Positions 16,282-24,384 are shown, counted from the first letter of the stretch. The stretch: DNA of 64,000 bases from Bacillota bacterium (GCA_023421955.1 JAEZSE010000050.1:1-64000); one strand, 5' to 3'. Program-made: numbers and translations. Notes: generated by a model from the sequence alone, not told the origin.

Positions 16282-16719
16282 TTAGATATTTTCCGCCAGC
16301 CACCGGCAGCAACGCCCCACCAGCGGCACACAAACAGCGTTACGGCCTTCGGCCACGAACTTCTTGTGCTGCTCGTCATCAGAGAAGTCCAGCCCGGTCA
16401 GCTCCAGGCAGCTCAGGCCGCCATGCTCCGCCTTCACCCAGTTCATGAACTCCTTACCCTTTTCTCCACAGGCCTTGCCGTCTTCTGCACCGCTGTCGCG
16501 GCCCAGACGGATGCCGATGACCATGAGGCCGCCGGACACAGCGCCGCACACCTGCTGCGTGCCGCACAGGCCCCCGCGAAAGGGCGTGGCGATGCGGGGG
16601 ATCAGCGGGTTTTGGATACCCCAGTAGTCGGCCATGGCCAGCAGCACCGATTCGGAGCAGCTGAGCTTTTTTTCGGTGAAGAGTTTGATGGCATAAGCTT
16701 CCAGTTCGGAAATGGTCAT
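16282..16719 (-). CDS. C_GCAxxG_C_C-type probable redox-active protein
   Basis: 145 residues from the ATG at 16719 (AGGAGG eight bases ahead). Conserved cysteines lie in LSCSESVL, RGGLCGTQQVCGAVSGGL, GKACGEKG, LSCLEL and near the C-terminus (VCVPLVGRCCRWL). The spacing is that of the C_GCAxxG_C_C family, small proteins thought to bind metal or act in redox chemistry. Function is not established. It follows the YdcF gene by 51 bases in a minus-strand cluster. Confidence 0.78.
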   Translation of the reverse strand: MTISELEAYAIKLFTEKKLSCSESVLLAMADYWGIQNPLIPRIATPFRGGLCGTQQVCGAVSGGLMVIGIRLGRDSGAEDGKACGEKGKEFMNWVKAEHGGLSCLELTGLDFSDDEQHKKFVAEGRNAVCVPLVGRCCRWLAENI

Positions 16720-16770
16720 AAACAAAACCTCCTTTGTTATCGCACTGTCGAAATATTCATCGAACGCCAT

Positions 16771-17394
16771 TCAAAGGGGATGCTGAGCATTCTTCGTGAA
16801 CAACCCCACGACGTCCTTGAAATAACTGCCGCACTTGCTCACCTCGCCTAGCACCCGCGCACGGCCTTGTTCGGTCATGTGCCAGTTGTCGCGGGTCAGC
16901 CCTTCCGCGGCTGCCGAACAGATGAGCAGTTCCACGCCGGGAAAAGCCCAGCCATAGGTCATCAGGCAGCGCCGGGCATGATAAGGCTTGCAGCAAATGA
17001 TCGCTGAACGGATGGTCAAGCCGGCGTCCTCCACTGCCTTACGGGTGAAAAAGGCGTTGTCCACCGTGTGGGTGGATTGGTCCTCCCGCAGGATTGCGCT
17101 CTCAGGCACACCGTTTAGGATCAATACAGCCCTCTCGAATTCCCATTCCGTCTCGTAGTCACTGGAGTAGACATCCTGTTTGGACTTAGGGCCGGCAAAC
17201 CGGCCTGCCTTGTAACTGTATCTGCCCGATGGAACAATCACTGGTGCAAGCCCCTGCCGGTAAAGGCGCGCGGCATGCTCGGGCATCTCCGGCCAGGCGC
17301 TGCCGGGGATGAAGATGGCGTCGGCAGGTTTCGGTTCATCTTCAAGGAAGATGAAATCGGTGATGTCGCGGATGATCCGCTCAGGCGTTTTCAT
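16771..17394 (-). CDS. YdcF-family (DUF218) protein
   Basis: 207 residues. ADAIFIPGSAWPEMPEHAARLY, VPSGRY, the conserved acidic pair at ILNGVPESAILREDQSTHTVDNAFF and IICCKPYHARRC match the DUF218 fold, a nucleotide-binding-like domain. No membrane segment precedes it, as in E. coli YdcF. Role unknown. ATG at 17394 overlaps the stop of the acetyltransferase gene by four bases, so the two are translationally coupled. Confidence 0.82.
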   Translation of the reverse strand: MKTPERIIRDITDFIFLEDEPKPADAIFIPGSAWPEMPEHAARLYRQGLAPVIVPSGRYSYKAGRFAGPKSKQDVYSSDYETEWEFERAVLILNGVPESAILREDQSTHTVDNAFFTRKAVEDAGLTIRSAIICCKPYHARRCLMTYGWAFPGVELLICSAAAEGLTRDNWHMTEQGRARVLGEVSKCGSYFKDVVGLFTKNAQHPL

Positions 17395-17909
17395 GTGCGC
17401 CTAATCAGAGATTGTCTATATCGAACCTCGACAAGCTCTTTCCCGAGCGAGATAACCTTTGAGGAGCCATCAAGTACAAAGCCGTGCTTTTCATAGAATC
17501 GGCGAGCGCGGGTGTTTTCGGCAAGCACCCACAAAATCACATCGTGATATCCTAGTTCTTGAAGGCGAACCAGCGCAAATGACATCGCTTTGTCTCCTAA
17601 GCCCTTGCCCCAATAGTCCGGCAAGAAATAGAAAACTCCAATTTCCCCACAGTATGGAATATCACCTTTCAGGCATTCATGGAGATTTATCACTCCAACC
17701 GGCTCGTTATCAGCATGTATCAAATAGAACTCCACACCGTTAAGAAGAGGATACACCTCACGAAATTTCTTCGCACGGAAATCTGGCGTGATGCCAGCAA
17801 GATACTCCTTCGGCACAATACCTCGATATGCAGCCTGCCAGGATCGGGAAGTTATCATGCCAATGGTGTCTGCATCCTCCAGATTGGCACGGTGTATCGA
17901 TAACTCCAT
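17391..17909 (-). CDS. GNAT-family N-acetyltransferase
   Basis: 172 residues from ATG 17909, with GGAGG six bases ahead. The acetyl-CoA loop is YWGKGLGDKAM, preceded by the beta4 strand CGEIGVFYFLPDYW and followed by VILWVLAENTRARRFYEKHGF, all typical GNAT elements. The substrate is not predictable. It sits just downstream of ecfT and upstream of the YdcF gene. Confidence 0.88.
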   Translation of the reverse strand: MELSIHRANLEDADTIGMITSRSWQAAYRGIVPKEYLAGITPDFRAKKFREVYPLLNGVEFYLIHADNEPVGVINLHECLKGDIPYCGEIGVFYFLPDYWGKGLGDKAMSFALVRLQELGYHDVILWVLAENTRARRFYEKHGFVLDGSSKVISLGKELVEVRYRQSLIRRT

Positions 17910-17923
17910 AGAGCACCTCCACA

Positions 17924-18742
17924 CTAATACAGGAACCCACCGCCATACACCCTGTCCAGCACAATCGCAGCGGCGAGTGCCAGCATCACAAAGGATGCCC
18001 AGAGATCCACCATGGAGAACTTCAGCACCTTCATCCGCGTGCGGCCCTCCCCGCCCTTGTAGCAGCGGGCTTCCATCGCCATGGCCAGCTCGTCTGCCCG
18101 GCGGAAAGCAGACACAAACAGCGGCACCAGCAGCGGCACCATGTTGCGGGCGCGGGCCAGGATGTTGCCGGACTCGAAGTCCGCTCCACGGGATGACTGT
18201 GCCTTCATGATCTTGTCTGTTTCCTCCAGCAGCGTGGGGATGAAGCGCAGCGCGATCGTCATCATCATCGCAAGCTCATGTACCGGCAGCTTGATCTTTT
18301 TCATCGGGTTCAACAATGTCTCAATGCCATCAGTGAGCGCCAGCGGCGATGTGGTGAGCAGCATTACCTGCGTGCCCAGGATCAGGAAAATCAGGCGCAG
18401 CGCCATAAAAATGGCCTGCTGCACACCGACGTCGGTGATGGTGAAAATCCACCTGTGCCACCAGACGTTGCCATTGGTGGTGAAAAGCATGTTCACCACC
18501 ACAGTGAAGACGATAATGAACAGGATGGGCTTGAGGCCTTTAAGCAAATAGCGAATCTGGATGCCGGAGAGCAAAGCCCCCAATGCCACAAACAAAAACG
18601 CCGCGAAATAACCGAGTAAGCTTTGAATGATGAAGATCAGCGTGATATAGACGCCGCCCAGTATGATCTTGGTGCGGGGGTCCAGCCGGTGCACAGGTGA
18701 TTCGCCGGGGAAGTATTGGCCTAAGGTGATGTTGCTAAGCAT
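17924..18742 (-). CDS. ecfT: Energy-coupling factor transporter transmembrane protein
   Basis: 272 residues, about five membrane helices. It scaffolds the two ATPases and a substrate-binding S component in vitamin and metal uptake. The coupling-helix motif SSRGADFESG corresponds to the Ala-Arg-Gly signature, and a second coupling element is at AMEARCYKGGEGRTRMK. Start ATG 18742 overlaps the ecfA2 stop by eight bases. No S component is encoded here, so this is a shared (group II) module serving several S proteins elsewhere. Confidence 0.95.
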   Translation of the reverse strand: MLSNITLGQYFPGESPVHRLDPRTKIILGGVYITLIFIIQSLLGYFAAFLFVALGALLSGIQIRYLLKGLKPILFIIVFTVVVNMLFTTNGNVWWHRWIFTITDVGVQQAIFMALRLIFLILGTQVMLLTTSPLALTDGIETLLNPMKKIKLPVHELAMMMTIALRFIPTLLEETDKIMKAQSSRGADFESGNILARARNMVPLLVPLFVSAFRRADELAMAMEARCYKGGEGRTRMKVLKFSMVDLWASFVMLALAAAIVLDRVYGGGFLY

Positions 18743-19589
18743 GGTGGGCCAACCTTTCCACGATCCAGTCGCGCATTTCCTCAATGGTCATGATGCCGGG
18801 GGGCACAGCCTCGCCTCGGCTTTGCAGCTCGGCGGTGAGCTGTGCCACGGCGGGGATGTCCAGGCCTATCTCGCGGAGCTCAGCCGCCCGGGCGAAGACC
18901 TCGCGGGGCGTGCCATCTATTGCAATCTCGGCGCGGTTCATCACGATCACACGGCTTGCCACCCGCGCCACCTCATCCATGCTGTGGGAAACCATGATCA
19001 CAGTGCAATGGCGCTCTTCATGGATACGCTTTACCAGCGCCAGCACTTCCTCACGGCCCCGTGGGTCCAACCCCGCCGTGGGTTCATCGAGGATCAGCAC
19101 CTGCGGCTCCATTGCCAGCACGCCTGCGATTGCCACGCGGCGGCGTTGGCCGCCGGAAAGCTCAAATGGGGAACGGGCCAGGATCTCATCACCGGTCAAG
19201 CCCACCTGCGTGAGCGCCCGGAGCACCCGCTCCTTGATCTCCTGCCCGGAAAGGCCCATGTTTTTCGGGCCAAAGCCCACGTCCTTCTCCACCGTCTCCT
19301 CAAACAACTGATGCTCAGGGTATTGGAACACCAGCCCCACCAAGCGGCGGAGCTTTTTGAGGTCACCCTTCACAGCGGTGTTGATGCCATCCACGACCAC
19401 CTTACCCTGCGTGGGCTTCAGCAAGCCGTTGATGTGTTGGATCAGCGTGCTCTTGCCGCTGCCGGTGTGGCCGATCATGCCCACAAAGGAACCTCCGTCG
19501 ATAGTCAGGCTAATATCCTTGATCGCAGTGGTCATGAAAGGGCTGCCTGGCATGAATACATGGGTCACATTTTCGAAAACAATTGCCAT
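18735..19589 (-). CDS. ecfA2: Energy-coupling factor transporter ATPase A2
   Basis: 284 residues, ABC ATPase. Walker A GHTGSGKST, Q-loop VFQYPEHQLFEETVEKDVGFGP, signature LSGGQRRRVAIAGVLAM, Walker B VLILDEPTAGLDP and switch histidine VSHSMDE are intact. FPKN-type motif (GFGPKNMGLS) is typical of Ecf ATPases. Its first 25 bases overlap the end of ecfA1 in another frame, giving tight coupling. Confidence 0.95.
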   Translation of the reverse strand: MAIVFENVTHVFMPGSPFMTTAIKDISLTIDGGSFVGMIGHTGSGKSTLIQHINGLLKPTQGKVVVDGINTAVKGDLKKLRRLVGLVFQYPEHQLFEETVEKDVGFGPKNMGLSGQEIKERVLRALTQVGLTGDEILARSPFELSGGQRRRVAIAGVLAMEPQVLILDEPTAGLDPRGREEVLALVKRIHEERHCTVIMVSHSMDEVARVASRVIVMNRAEIAIDGTPREVFARAAELREIGLDIPAVAQLTAELQSRGEAVPPGIMTIEEMRDWIVERLAHHA

Positions 19590-20425
19590 AACGACTCGGC
19601 CATCTCCTCCACTGTCAGTATGCTTCCATCCAGCTGAACGCCTGTTTCGCCGAGCATGGCCTTCAGGTCGGCCATTGGAGGCACATCCAGGCCCATCGCC
19701 CGCAGTTCCTCCCGATGGGAAAACACCTCTGCAGGATCACCCTCCAGCGCCACGCGGCCCTCATCCATCACCACCACGCTGTCGGCCATGGCGGCTTCCT
19801 CCATGAAGTGGGTGATCAGGATCACCGTGATGCCCTCTTCACGCAGATAGCTTATAGCCCGCAGCACCTGCCGGCGGCCTTTGGGGTCCAGCATCGCTGT
19901 GGGCTCGTCCATCACCACCACCTCGGGTTTCAATGCCAGCACGCCGGCGATGGCCACCCGTTGCTTCTGCCCGCCGGAGAGCATGTGCGGCGCCTTCAGT
20001 GCGTGTTGGGTCATATGCACCGTTTCCAGCGATTCATCCACCCTGCGGCGGATCTCGGTGCGCTCCACACCCAGGTTTTCCGGGCCAAACGCCACGTCGT
20101 CTTCCACCACGGTGGCAACGATCTGGTTGTCGGGGTTTTGGAAGACCATGCCGGCGGTGCGGCGGATCTCCCAGAGCAGGCCCTCGTCGGCGGTGTTCAT
20201 GCCCTTGATCCACACGGTGCCCTCGCTGGGCAGCAGCAGCGCGTTGAAGTGCCTCGCCAGCGTGGATTTACCACTGCCGTTATGGCCCAGCACAGCGATA
20301 AAGCGTCCTCTTGGTGCCTGGAAGTCCACGCCCCGCAACGCCGGCTGCTGAGGCGCCTCGCCTTCATGGGCGGGGTAAGTATAGGAGACGCCCCTGGCGT
20401 CGATCATCAACTCGCTATTGTTCAT
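19565..20425 (-). CDS. ecfA1: Energy-coupling factor transporter ATPase A1
   Basis: 286 residues, the first gene of the ecf module. Walker A GHNGSGKST, Q-loop VFQNPDNQIVATVVEDDVAFGPENLGV, signature LSGGQKQRVAIAGVLAL, Walker B VVVMDEPTAMLDPKG and THFMEE are all present; VAFGPENLG marks the EcfA1 type. ATG 20425 has GGAG five bases ahead. It has its own promoter at 20454-20482. Confidence 0.95.
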   Translation of the reverse strand: MNNSELMIDARGVSYTYPAHEGEAPQQPALRGVDFQAPRGRFIAVLGHNGSGKSTLARHFNALLLPSEGTVWIKGMNTADEGLLWEIRRTAGMVFQNPDNQIVATVVEDDVAFGPENLGVERTEIRRRVDESLETVHMTQHALKAPHMLSGGQKQRVAIAGVLALKPEVVVMDEPTAMLDPKGRRQVLRAISYLREEGITVILITHFMEEAAMADSVVVMDEGRVALEGDPAEVFSHREELRAMGLDVPPMADLKAMLGETGVQLDGSILTVEEMAESLWQLFSKM

Positions 20426-20453
20426 GTCCTCTCCAAAGGATGGCGATCTAAAT

Positions 20454-20482
20454 ATTTTACATCATTTGCCGGAAGAGATAAA
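20454..20482 (-). promoter_or_regulatory. Promoter of the ecfA1-ecfA2-ecfT operon
   Basis: Minus strand TTTATC (20482-20477), 17-base spacer, TAAAAT (20459-20454). Confidence 0.6.
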
Positions 20483-20544
20483 GGAATTGCTGGTGTGGAT
20501 GAGAAAATTCTATGGAAATGTAAAACGAAGGGGGAAATATAAAG

Positions 20545-20575
20545 CCTCCTTCGCATCTTGGCCAAGGAGTTCCGC
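20545..20575 (-). terminator. Possible terminator of the TetR operon
   Basis: On the minus strand CTCCTTGGC can pair with GCGAAGGAG, followed by the T-rich CTTTATATTT. The stem is imperfect. Confidence 0.45.
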
Positions 20576-20592
20576 GTGCTAATAACGCGGCT

Positions 20593-20730
20593 CTACTTCA
20601 CGCATAGCAAGTTCTCACCGTCGATGCCCGTCACCGAAAGGTATGTCCAGACCCTTGGCAGATACAGATACAGCCCGCAGCCGCCATGGGTGTGCACATA
20701 GGCGTCGTAAATGCCGCTATTGAATCTCAT
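20593..20730 (-). CDS. Possible 45-residue small protein
   Basis: A short frame from the ATG at 20730 that overlaps the end of the zinc-ribbon gene in another phase. It reads SGIYDAYVHTHGGCGLYLYL, then PRVWTYLSVTGIDGENLLCV. The GLYLYLP...W...V run loosely recalls AbrB-like beta hairpins, but I cannot assign it. No clear ribosome binding site. It may be a real last gene of the TetR operon or chance. Confidence 0.3.
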   Translation of the reverse strand: MRFNSGIYDAYVHTHGGCGLYLYLPRVWTYLSVTGIDGENLLCVK

Positions 20731-20968
20731 GATGGGACTTCCATGCCGGCAGCCGTGCCAATGAAATTTTCGCGACAGCGCGCGCGGCCTCCCGATCCAG
20801 CCCCTGTGTCCGCACCAGGAACTCGACAGTGCCTTCCAGCTTTTCCGGATAGGACTGCATGGAGCCATCGGGTCGGGCGCAATAGACGCAATAGTCCTTA
20901 CTCTCATCCCCCATGGGGTAGTCAGCCGGCTTGGTCATCGGCATACCGCATGCGATGCAGGTTTTCAT
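20717..20968 (-). CDS. Small putative zinc-ribbon protein
   Basis: 83 residues from the ATG at 20968, which overlaps the stop of the preceding gene (ATGA) and has AGGATGG upstream. CIACGMPM and YCVYCARPDG form a Cys4 zinc ribbon of the putative zinc-ribbon (PF12674-like) type; the rest is helical. A role with the neighbouring carboxymuconolactone-decarboxylase-like protein is likely from the coupling, but its nature is unknown. Confidence 0.78.
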   Translation of the reverse strand: MKTCIACGMPMTKPADYPMGDESKDYCVYCARPDGSMQSYPEKLEGTVEFLVRTQGLDREAARAVAKISLARLPAWKSHHEIQ

Positions 20969-21294
20969 GGTTTTACCCATCCTATTCCATTTTCATAAGC
21001 ATCCAACGCCGGCACCAGGCAATTTGCCACACCCTTCACACCACACACGGTGAGCGTGAGAAGCACAGTGTCGCGGATTTCCTCCCTGATGGCGCCTTCA
21101 GCCCTGGCCATCGGCACATGGGCTGCGACGGCACCCGCGTCGCCCTGCGATGCCTTGATGCCGATGTAGACAAGCTGCCGGGTTTTGGCATCCAGCCCGT
21201 CCAGTGACGTGACAGCCTCAATCAAGCCGTTGAACGCGGCTGCCACCTGGGGCGCTTCCTGTTGAAACAGCGCAAACGGATTTAGCTCTTTCAT
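20965..21294 (-). CDS. Carboxymuconolactone decarboxylase-family protein
   Basis: 109 residues from ATG 21294, with GGAAG seven bases ahead. The AhpD-like helical pattern is visible in LDAKTRQLVYIGIKASQGD and EGAIREEIRDTVLLTLTVCG. The place of the redox CxxCxxH of AhpD reads GAVAAHV, so the two active cysteines are missing while the histidine is kept. This suggests a non-peroxidase member. Third gene of the TetR operon. Confidence 0.82.
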   Translation of the reverse strand: MKELNPFALFQQEAPQVAAAFNGLIEAVTSLDGLDAKTRQLVYIGIKASQGDAGAVAAHVPMARAEGAIREEIRDTVLLTLTVCGVKGVANCLVPALDAYENGIGWVKP

Positions 21295-21298
21295 ATCG

Positions 21299-21502
21299 TT
21301 ACTTCCTTTCATGAATATCCACACCAAGCCGTAGCATGGCTTGCTCTCCGACATCCGTAAGCCGATATACCGTCTCACGGCCCTCCTCCTGCTCCAGCCA
21401 CCCCAGCTCTTGCATGCGCTCAAACAACCGGTTGCCCAGGGTGCCGCCCAAGTGGCCATAACAAGAGCGAGCTTTCAACGCTTTGCGGCCATTCTCAACC
21501 AT
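21299..21502 (-). CDS. Stand-alone ArsR C-terminal-like miniprotein
   Basis: 67 residues, ATG 21502 with a very strong GGGAGG site. LKARSCYGHLGGTLGNRLFE followed by a GWL, then YRLTDVGEQAMLRLGVDI, matches the C-terminal segment that follows the winged helix in one group of ArsR-type regulators (the [KC]-ARxCYDHLAGxLG pattern). The DNA-binding half is absent. It overlaps the end of the tetR gene in another frame. Either a truncated regulator kept in use, or a domain that acts alone with the TetR protein or the enzyme next door. Confidence 0.65.
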   Translation of the reverse strand: MVENGRKALKARSCYGHLGGTLGNRLFERMQELGWLEQEEGRETVYRLTDVGEQAMLRLGVDIHERK

Positions 21503-22103
21503 GAATCTCCCTCCCCTCCGCCTGCGGCAGCGTTTGCAGATAAGCATTTACCAGTGTTTCCCCATACCGTGCGATCACATTGCCTTCCGGCGCGAACAGG
21601 TCTCCGTTAGCAATGTAATAATGCACCAGCGCCATCCATTGGTTGAACAGCAGATGAATTGGTATACCTTCTCTTGCCGCTGACCCGATCTCACGCTCCA
21701 GGGTCTTATGAAAATGGTGTGAGACCACCGACTGTATGGCGACCCATCCGGCCGCGGCCGCCGGTGGGAGCTGTCGGCGTTCAATCACCAGGCGGGTGTA
21801 AAACGGCTCAAACTCCCCGATGGCTGCCAGGTGGGCCCGCAGAAGGTCCACCATGCTGCCGCTAGCCTCGGCGAGTTGGTGGGTTCGCCGGGCAATCCGG
21901 CCGGCGTATTCATACACCACTTCTCCGATCAGCTCGTCCTGCGTATTGAAATGCACAAACACCGCGCCGTGGGAAAGCCCGGCGGCCTGCGCAATGTCCG
22001 ACATCCTGGCGGCGGCGATCCCCTTTTCAGAAAACACACGGCAGGCTGCCTCCAGAATAGCAGCCCTGGTGTTGCTCTTTTGCTCCTGCCGCATCTTACC
22101 CAC
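21495..22103 (-). CDS. TetR/AcrR-family transcriptional regulator
   Basis: 202 residues. The N-terminal helix-turn-helix is textbook: TRAAILEAACRVFSEKGIAAARMSDIAQAAGLSHGAVFVHF. The C-terminal ligand domain is unassigned. Start GTG at 22103, eight bases after AAGGAG; an internal ATG three codons on is an alternative. An inverted repeat sits on its own promoter, so it probably represses this operon of four or five genes. Confidence 0.92.
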   Translation of the reverse strand: MGKMRQEQKSNTRAAILEAACRVFSEKGIAAARMSDIAQAAGLSHGAVFVHFNTQDELIGEVVYEYAGRIARRTHQLAEASGSMVDLLRAHLAAIGEFEPFYTRLVIERRQLPPAAAAGWVAIQSVVSHHFHKTLEREIGSAAREGIPIHLLFNQWMALVHYYIANGDLFAPEGNVIARYGETLVNAYLQTLPQAEGREIHG

Positions 22104-22123
22104 TATAATGACTCCTTGGTCAC

Positions 22124-22165
22124 TGACTCTTCAGTCATGTTAATTCTTCTCCTCCCGTTTGTCAA
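22124..22165 (-). promoter_or_regulatory. Promoter with candidate TetR operator
   Basis: Minus strand TTGACA (22165-22160), 17-base spacer, TAACAT (22142-22137). Immediately downstream is the inverted repeat TGACT-GAAG-AGTCA (22137-22124), and a further AGTCAT follows near the start codon. Position suits autorepression. Confidence 0.75.
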
Positions 22166-22177
22166 CATCCTGACATG

Positions 22178-22213
22178 AAAAAACCCATGCCCGGCTGATC
22201 GCCTTGGCATGGG
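22178..22213 (-). terminator. Terminator after the SGNH hydrolase gene
   Basis: Minus strand CCCATGCC pairs with GGCATGGG, 14-base loop, then six T. Confidence 0.8.
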
Positions 22214-22230
22214 CAAAAGGAACTCATTAT

Positions 22231-22944
22231 CTACTGAATGAATTGCTCCGCATACTCCAGAAACACCTTTTCCATCAAAGCGTGCCCTTTCTGATTGGGA
22301 TGGATGCCGTCAGCGCACATGAGTTCTCCGGGGCGGTGCACTGACAGAAAGGCATCGCGGATGTCAATGAAATGGCAGTTGTACTTGCGGGCCAGAGAGG
22401 AGACCGCGTTGCTGTAGCGCTCATGCCAGCGGTAGATGTGCTGCACGTCACCCAACCAACTCAGGATGTTCTCCCGGCTCAGGCCGTTTCGAGTGATCCA
22501 ATCAAAGTAACGCTCAGCATCCAGCGGCGGCAGAGAGACCAGCACCGGTTCGATGCCCTTTGCACGGATACAGGCAATCATATCCGCGTAGCATCTAAAA
22601 AATTCGTCCAGCGGTGTTTTAGGAATATGCTCCTCTTCAGGAGCAGCAGCTACTTGTGCCCAATCGAAATCGCAATCATTGCCGCCGTATTCCAGGATCG
22701 CAGCGGAAAACTCGGTGTCCATCTCCAACGCTCGCGTGAGGAACTTCATGCCCTTCGGGGCGGTGCAGCCAAATTTGGAATTGTTTCTGATCGTGACGCC
22801 GATCTTCTTGGCCAACGATGCCGCGGCGTTATTCTCCAAGATGGAATACCTCCCGGCCTTTTCATCCAGAACAACACCCGCCAGCAGGGAATCACCCCAC
22901 ACACCGATACTGCTCAACAACTTATTCACCAGGATCACCGCCAT
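22231..22944 (-). CDS. SGNH/GDSL-family hydrolase
   Basis: 237 residues from ATG 22944. The SGNH blocks are present: GVWGDSLLAG (nucleophile serine, block I), YGGNDCD (Asn, block III) and DGIHPNQKGH (Asp and His, block V). Such enzymes are esterases or lipases with broad substrates. No signal peptide. A promoter with TTGAAA and TATACT ends only about 15 bases before this ATG, so the mRNA leader is very short and no strong ribosome binding site is seen. Confidence 0.82.
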   Translation of the reverse strand: MAVILVNKLLSSIGVWGDSLLAGVVLDEKAGRYSILENNAAASLAKKIGVTIRNNSKFGCTAPKGMKFLTRALEMDTEFSAAILEYGGNDCDFDWAQVAAAPEEEHIPKTPLDEFFRCYADMIACIRAKGIEPVLVSLPPLDAERYFDWITRNGLSRENILSWLGDVQHIYRWHERYSNAVSSLARKYNCHFIDIRDAFLSVHRPGELMCADGIHPNQKGHALMEKVFLEYAEQFIQ

Positions 22945-22960
22945 TTCATTCGTTACAGGT

Positions 22961-22989
22961 AGTATACTACCGGATAACATGGTTTTCAA
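22961..22989 (-). promoter_or_regulatory. Promoter of the SGNH hydrolase gene
   Basis: Minus strand TTGAAA (22989-22984), 17-base spacer, TATACT (22966-22961). The -10 lies within the palindrome GTAGTATACTAC. Confidence 0.65.
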
Positions 22990-23106
22990 TACTACATCCA
23001 TAAGGTTTTTGCAAAGTTCTGTTAGTAGTATTGCCCGAAGAGCAAACAGGAATAAGAAAACGCCGCCCGATGGCAGCGTTTACTTAGAAGGAATTTGGCT
23101 ATGATA

Positions 23107-23919
23107 CTAAGCAGTTTCAAAAAAACGAAGCATTGACCCATCTGGCGTTGTAACCCTGCATTCCTTCGCACCCCAGGGTTGGAACTCAATTTCAGTGATG
23201 CCCTCCCAGCCATTGTCCTTCACAAACTGATGGAATTTCTCAATGCCCTGCACCATCAGGAAACCCACCACACCTTTAGTCGGTTCGCCATGAAACAAGT
23301 GAATTCCCCGAAACGGTGTGAGGCCTGCGACGATCAGTTCGCCAGGATAATCAAACACACAACCATACATTCCCCTGCCATCATCGTCCCTTGCAGCGAT
23401 GTCTCCATACCAGCCCAAAACATCGCGGAACCACCGGCACGTGTTGTCCATGTCATTGGTAAAATAAACCGGCGCGTTTTCGCGCACATAGTAGCCCCGT
23501 TGGGCATAGAGTTCCATGTCGTTGCGTTGAGTCATAACGTTGCTCCCTCCGTGCATCGGAATTTCGAAAATGATTCTTGGGAATGCCTTTGGGGTCACGC
23601 CACCGCCGCGCGCCTGCGATGGCGTGATTCCGTGCCACTGGTTGAAGGCTCGCGAAAACGCGGCCGGTGAATCGTAACCATATTTCAACGCAACGTTGAT
23701 GATCTTCTCCCCACCACAGCCCAATTCCACAGCCGCCTCAGCCAAACGCCTGCGGCGGATGTACTCGCCCAGTGACAGATGGGTTATGAATGAAAATACG
23801 CGTTGAAACTCCCAGACCGATGTGCCCGCCTGCCGTGCTGCGGCAGCAAGATCGATATCGCCATCCAGGTTAGCCTCAATCAAATCCAGAGCACGGTTCA
23901 TCCTGTCTTGCCAACCCAA
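23107..23919 (-). CDS. AraC-type regulator fused to a VOC (glyoxalase/bleomycin-resistance) domain
   Basis: 270 residues from a TTG at 23919, chosen because GGAGG sits seven bases ahead; upstream in-frame sequence has no such site. Residues about 1-105 are an AraC HTH pair (IDLAAAARQAGTSVWEFQRV and KYGYDSPAAFSRAFNQWHGI, then TPSQAR). Residues about 140-268 are a VOC fold with VYFTNDMDNTCRWFRDVLGW and a closing CRVTTPDGSMLRFFE. The order DNA-binding first, sensor second, is the reverse of classic AraC. The VOC domain may bind a small effector. No clear target gene lies next to it. Confidence 0.83.
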   Translation of the reverse strand: MGWQDRMNRALDLIEANLDGDIDLAAAARQAGTSVWEFQRVFSFITHLSLGEYIRRRRLAEAAVELGCGGEKIINVALKYGYDSPAAFSRAFNQWHGITPSQARGGGVTPKAFPRIIFEIPMHGGSNVMTQRNDMELYAQRGYYVRENAPVYFTNDMDNTCRWFRDVLGWYGDIAARDDDGRGMYGCVFDYPGELIVAGLTPFRGIHLFHGEPTKGVVGFLMVQGIEKFHQFVKDNGWEGITEIEFQPWGAKECRVTTPDGSMLRFFETA

Positions 23920-24036
23920 CCGATCACCTCCAGGCAATATGATAACAAATTGAGAGAAGAAGAGCTTTGCAGGGCTTGTATATTTCTGCAATGCCAAGAT
24001 GCTCTATTGGGGTGCTGCTGCAAAAAATGCATTTAC

Positions 24037-24384
24037 CTAATAAATAGAATCCCCACAATGGATGTCGAAAGGCATGATGAGCAGCCGTAGAATCTCTTTC
24101 CCGTATTGAGCAAAAAACCACTCAATGGCTTTACCATAACACTCTTTGTCATCGAACTCCCAATACGAGAAGTATTTCACACACTTCACAATCTTGGTGA
24201 GCTCTCTTGGCGGATTACCTGGCTCAACTCCATCAATCGTATAAAACCGCTTCATATACTTAATGCCGATGCAACCGGGCTGTTGCCGCTGCGCTGCAGC
24301 AATTGTTTTCACGAGGGCTTCAAACTCTTCCAACCGATCGGGCTTCACTTGGAATATCTTCACCTCAGAAAAATTGCCTTCCAT
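24037..24384 (-). CDS. Antibiotic biosynthesis monooxygenase-like (ferredoxin-fold) protein
   Basis: 115 residues from ATG 24384 (AGGAG eight bases ahead). FSEVKIFQVKPDRLEEFEAL and AAAQRQQPGCIGIKYMKRFY follow the dimeric alpha/beta-barrel pattern of the ABM family. The C-terminal half is longer and aromatic-rich. Members range from quinol oxygenases to haem-degrading enzymes, so no activity can be given. Confidence 0.65.
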   Translation of the reverse strand: MEGNFSEVKIFQVKPDRLEEFEALVKTIAAAQRQQPGCIGIKYMKRFYTIDGVEPGNPPRELTKIVKCVKYFSYWEFDDKECYGKAIEWFFAQYGKEILRLLIMPFDIHCGDSIY

